From assembly GCA_025362615.1 (NCBI GenBank), contig JANYFQ010000396.1, positions 1 through 5,804 on the forward strand: 5,804 nucleotides of DNA, given 5' to 3'. The position numbers and the translations under genes are program-made. This DNA is from Hymenobacter sp. Its GTDB lineage: Bacteria > Bacteroidota > Bacteroidia > Cytophagales > Hymenobacteraceae. Under the pieces are notes generated by a model. That model made no database searches. It saw only the letters and a list, made by a program, of their open reading frames with translations, and had not been told where the DNA came from. Shown here piece by piece: positions 5,256 to 5,804 of the stretch (position 1 is its first letter; each line of letters starts with the position of its first letter).

Positions 5256-5753
5256 ATGAATCATCGCTCTTTTGTTGTTGCCCTTTTGTTGGTTGGAGCC
5301 AGCAGTGCGGCCCTTGCCCAGACCAAAACCCCGCCGCCCCGGCCGAAGCCACGAACAGTTGCCTCAACCCGCAACGCCCCGGCCGCCGCGCCCGCCGCAG
5401 CCCCCGAAGAAAAGCCCTCCGATGCCAGCATTGATGCCCGTGCCAATGCCCTGACGGACAATATGCAAAAAAACCTGGCCCTCACGCCCGCGCAAACCGA
5501 AAAAGTGCGCGTCATCAACCGGCGTGCGGTCGAGCGCGTCGAGAACCTGCGGGTGCATTACCGCACCAACCCTGCCAAAATGCAAAGCATGGTTGATAAC
5601 GTGAGCGACAGCCGCCTGTCGTCCCTCAAAGACGTGCTCGCCCCTGCTCAGTTCGACAAATACCAGCGCAAGCGCGAGGAGAAAATGGGCCTGCCCAACA
5701 CCCAAGGTGTGCAGGGCAACGCACCGCCCGGCCTGGGCGGCGGCGGCGAGTGA
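5256..5753 (+). CDS. Small exported protein with Spy/CpxP-like LTxxQ motif
   Basis: This complete 165-residue protein has a signal peptide: MNHRS, a hydrophobic core at about 6-20, and a probable cut after ALA at 19-21, leaving Gln22. Residues 24-55 are a proline- and alanine-rich linker. From about 57 to 143 a helical, charged region contains NLALTPAQTEKV (73-84) and VLAPAQFDKY (127-136). This pair of LTxxQ-like motifs is the pattern of Spy/CpxP-type periplasmic proteins, which bind unfolded proteins or sense envelope stress, and of many small uncharacterised Bacteroidota proteins. The tail is glycine-rich (GLGGGGE). It has no cysteine, so it is not a lipoprotein and has no disulfides. The start at 5256 was chosen because it places the signal peptide at the N-terminus and follows the promoter at 5184-5190; an upstream TTG at 5193 would add residues with no signal character. 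The chaperone role is inferred only by resemblance. Confidence 0.82.
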   Translation: MNHRSFVVALLLVGASSAALAQTKTPPPRPKPRTVASTRNAPAAAPAAAPEEKPSDASIDARANALTDNMQKNLALTPAQTEKVRVINRRAVERVENLRVHYRTNPAKMQSMVDNVSDSRLSSLKDVLAPAQFDKYQRKREEKMGLPNTQGVQGNAPPGLGGGGE

Positions 5754-5766
5754 AAACGATGTACCC

Positions 5767-5781
5767 CCAAGCTGTGCTTGG
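5767..5781 (+). terminator. Weak hairpin after the Spy-like gene
   Basis: CCAAGC and GCTTGG pair as a 6-bp stem around a TGT loop, 13 nt after the stop codon at 5751-5753. There is no T run behind it, so it is at best a weak terminator or an mRNA 3'-end stabiliser. Confidence 0.3.
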
Positions 5782-5804
5782 TCTCGCGTAGGTTGCCTCG
5801 GCAC

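Overview
The window looks like a chromosomal segment of a GC-rich member of the Bacteroidota, most likely of the Hymenobacter/Cytophagales type. Three things point there: a DUF4394 repeat protein of a kind common in that group, start codons preceded by A/T-rich leaders instead of Shine-Dalgarno sequences, and a perfect Bacteroidota -7 promoter element (TAnnTTTG, here TATCTTTG) ahead of one gene. The taxonomic placement is inference from these features and not from a database match.

Layout. Positions 1-2174 (minus strand) hold most of a large secreted protein with three DUF4394 domains. Its C-terminus lies beyond the left edge. A 142-bp gap with a strong hairpin and an 11-bp-phased direct repeat separates it from a complete MOSC-domain protein at 2317-2859 (minus). 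A 174-bp divergent intergenic region then leads to an Fpg/Nei-family DNA glycosylase at 3034-3861 (plus). The leaders on both sides of this region share the same unusual 8-bp-periodic sequence. The glycosylase converges on a membrane-anchored short-chain dehydrogenase/reductase (SDR) at 4080-5114 (minus), with a 218-bp A/T-rich gap and a hairpin between them. Divergent from the SDR is a small exported protein with a Spy/CpxP-like LTxxQ motif at 5256-5753 (plus).

How the genes relate. No single pathway unites the window. The one suggestive pairing is MOSC with Fpg: some MOSC proteins (YiiM and YcbX of E. coli) detoxify N-hydroxylated base analogues, and Fpg excises oxidised purines. A divergent pair with matching leaders could therefore be a small damaged-base defence unit, but this is a hypothesis. 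The rest looks like ordinary core or accessory chromosome. I see no mobile element, CRISPR array, rRNA or tRNA. Coding density is high, and because of the GC-rich third positions several long antisense frames are open; I regard these as shadows.
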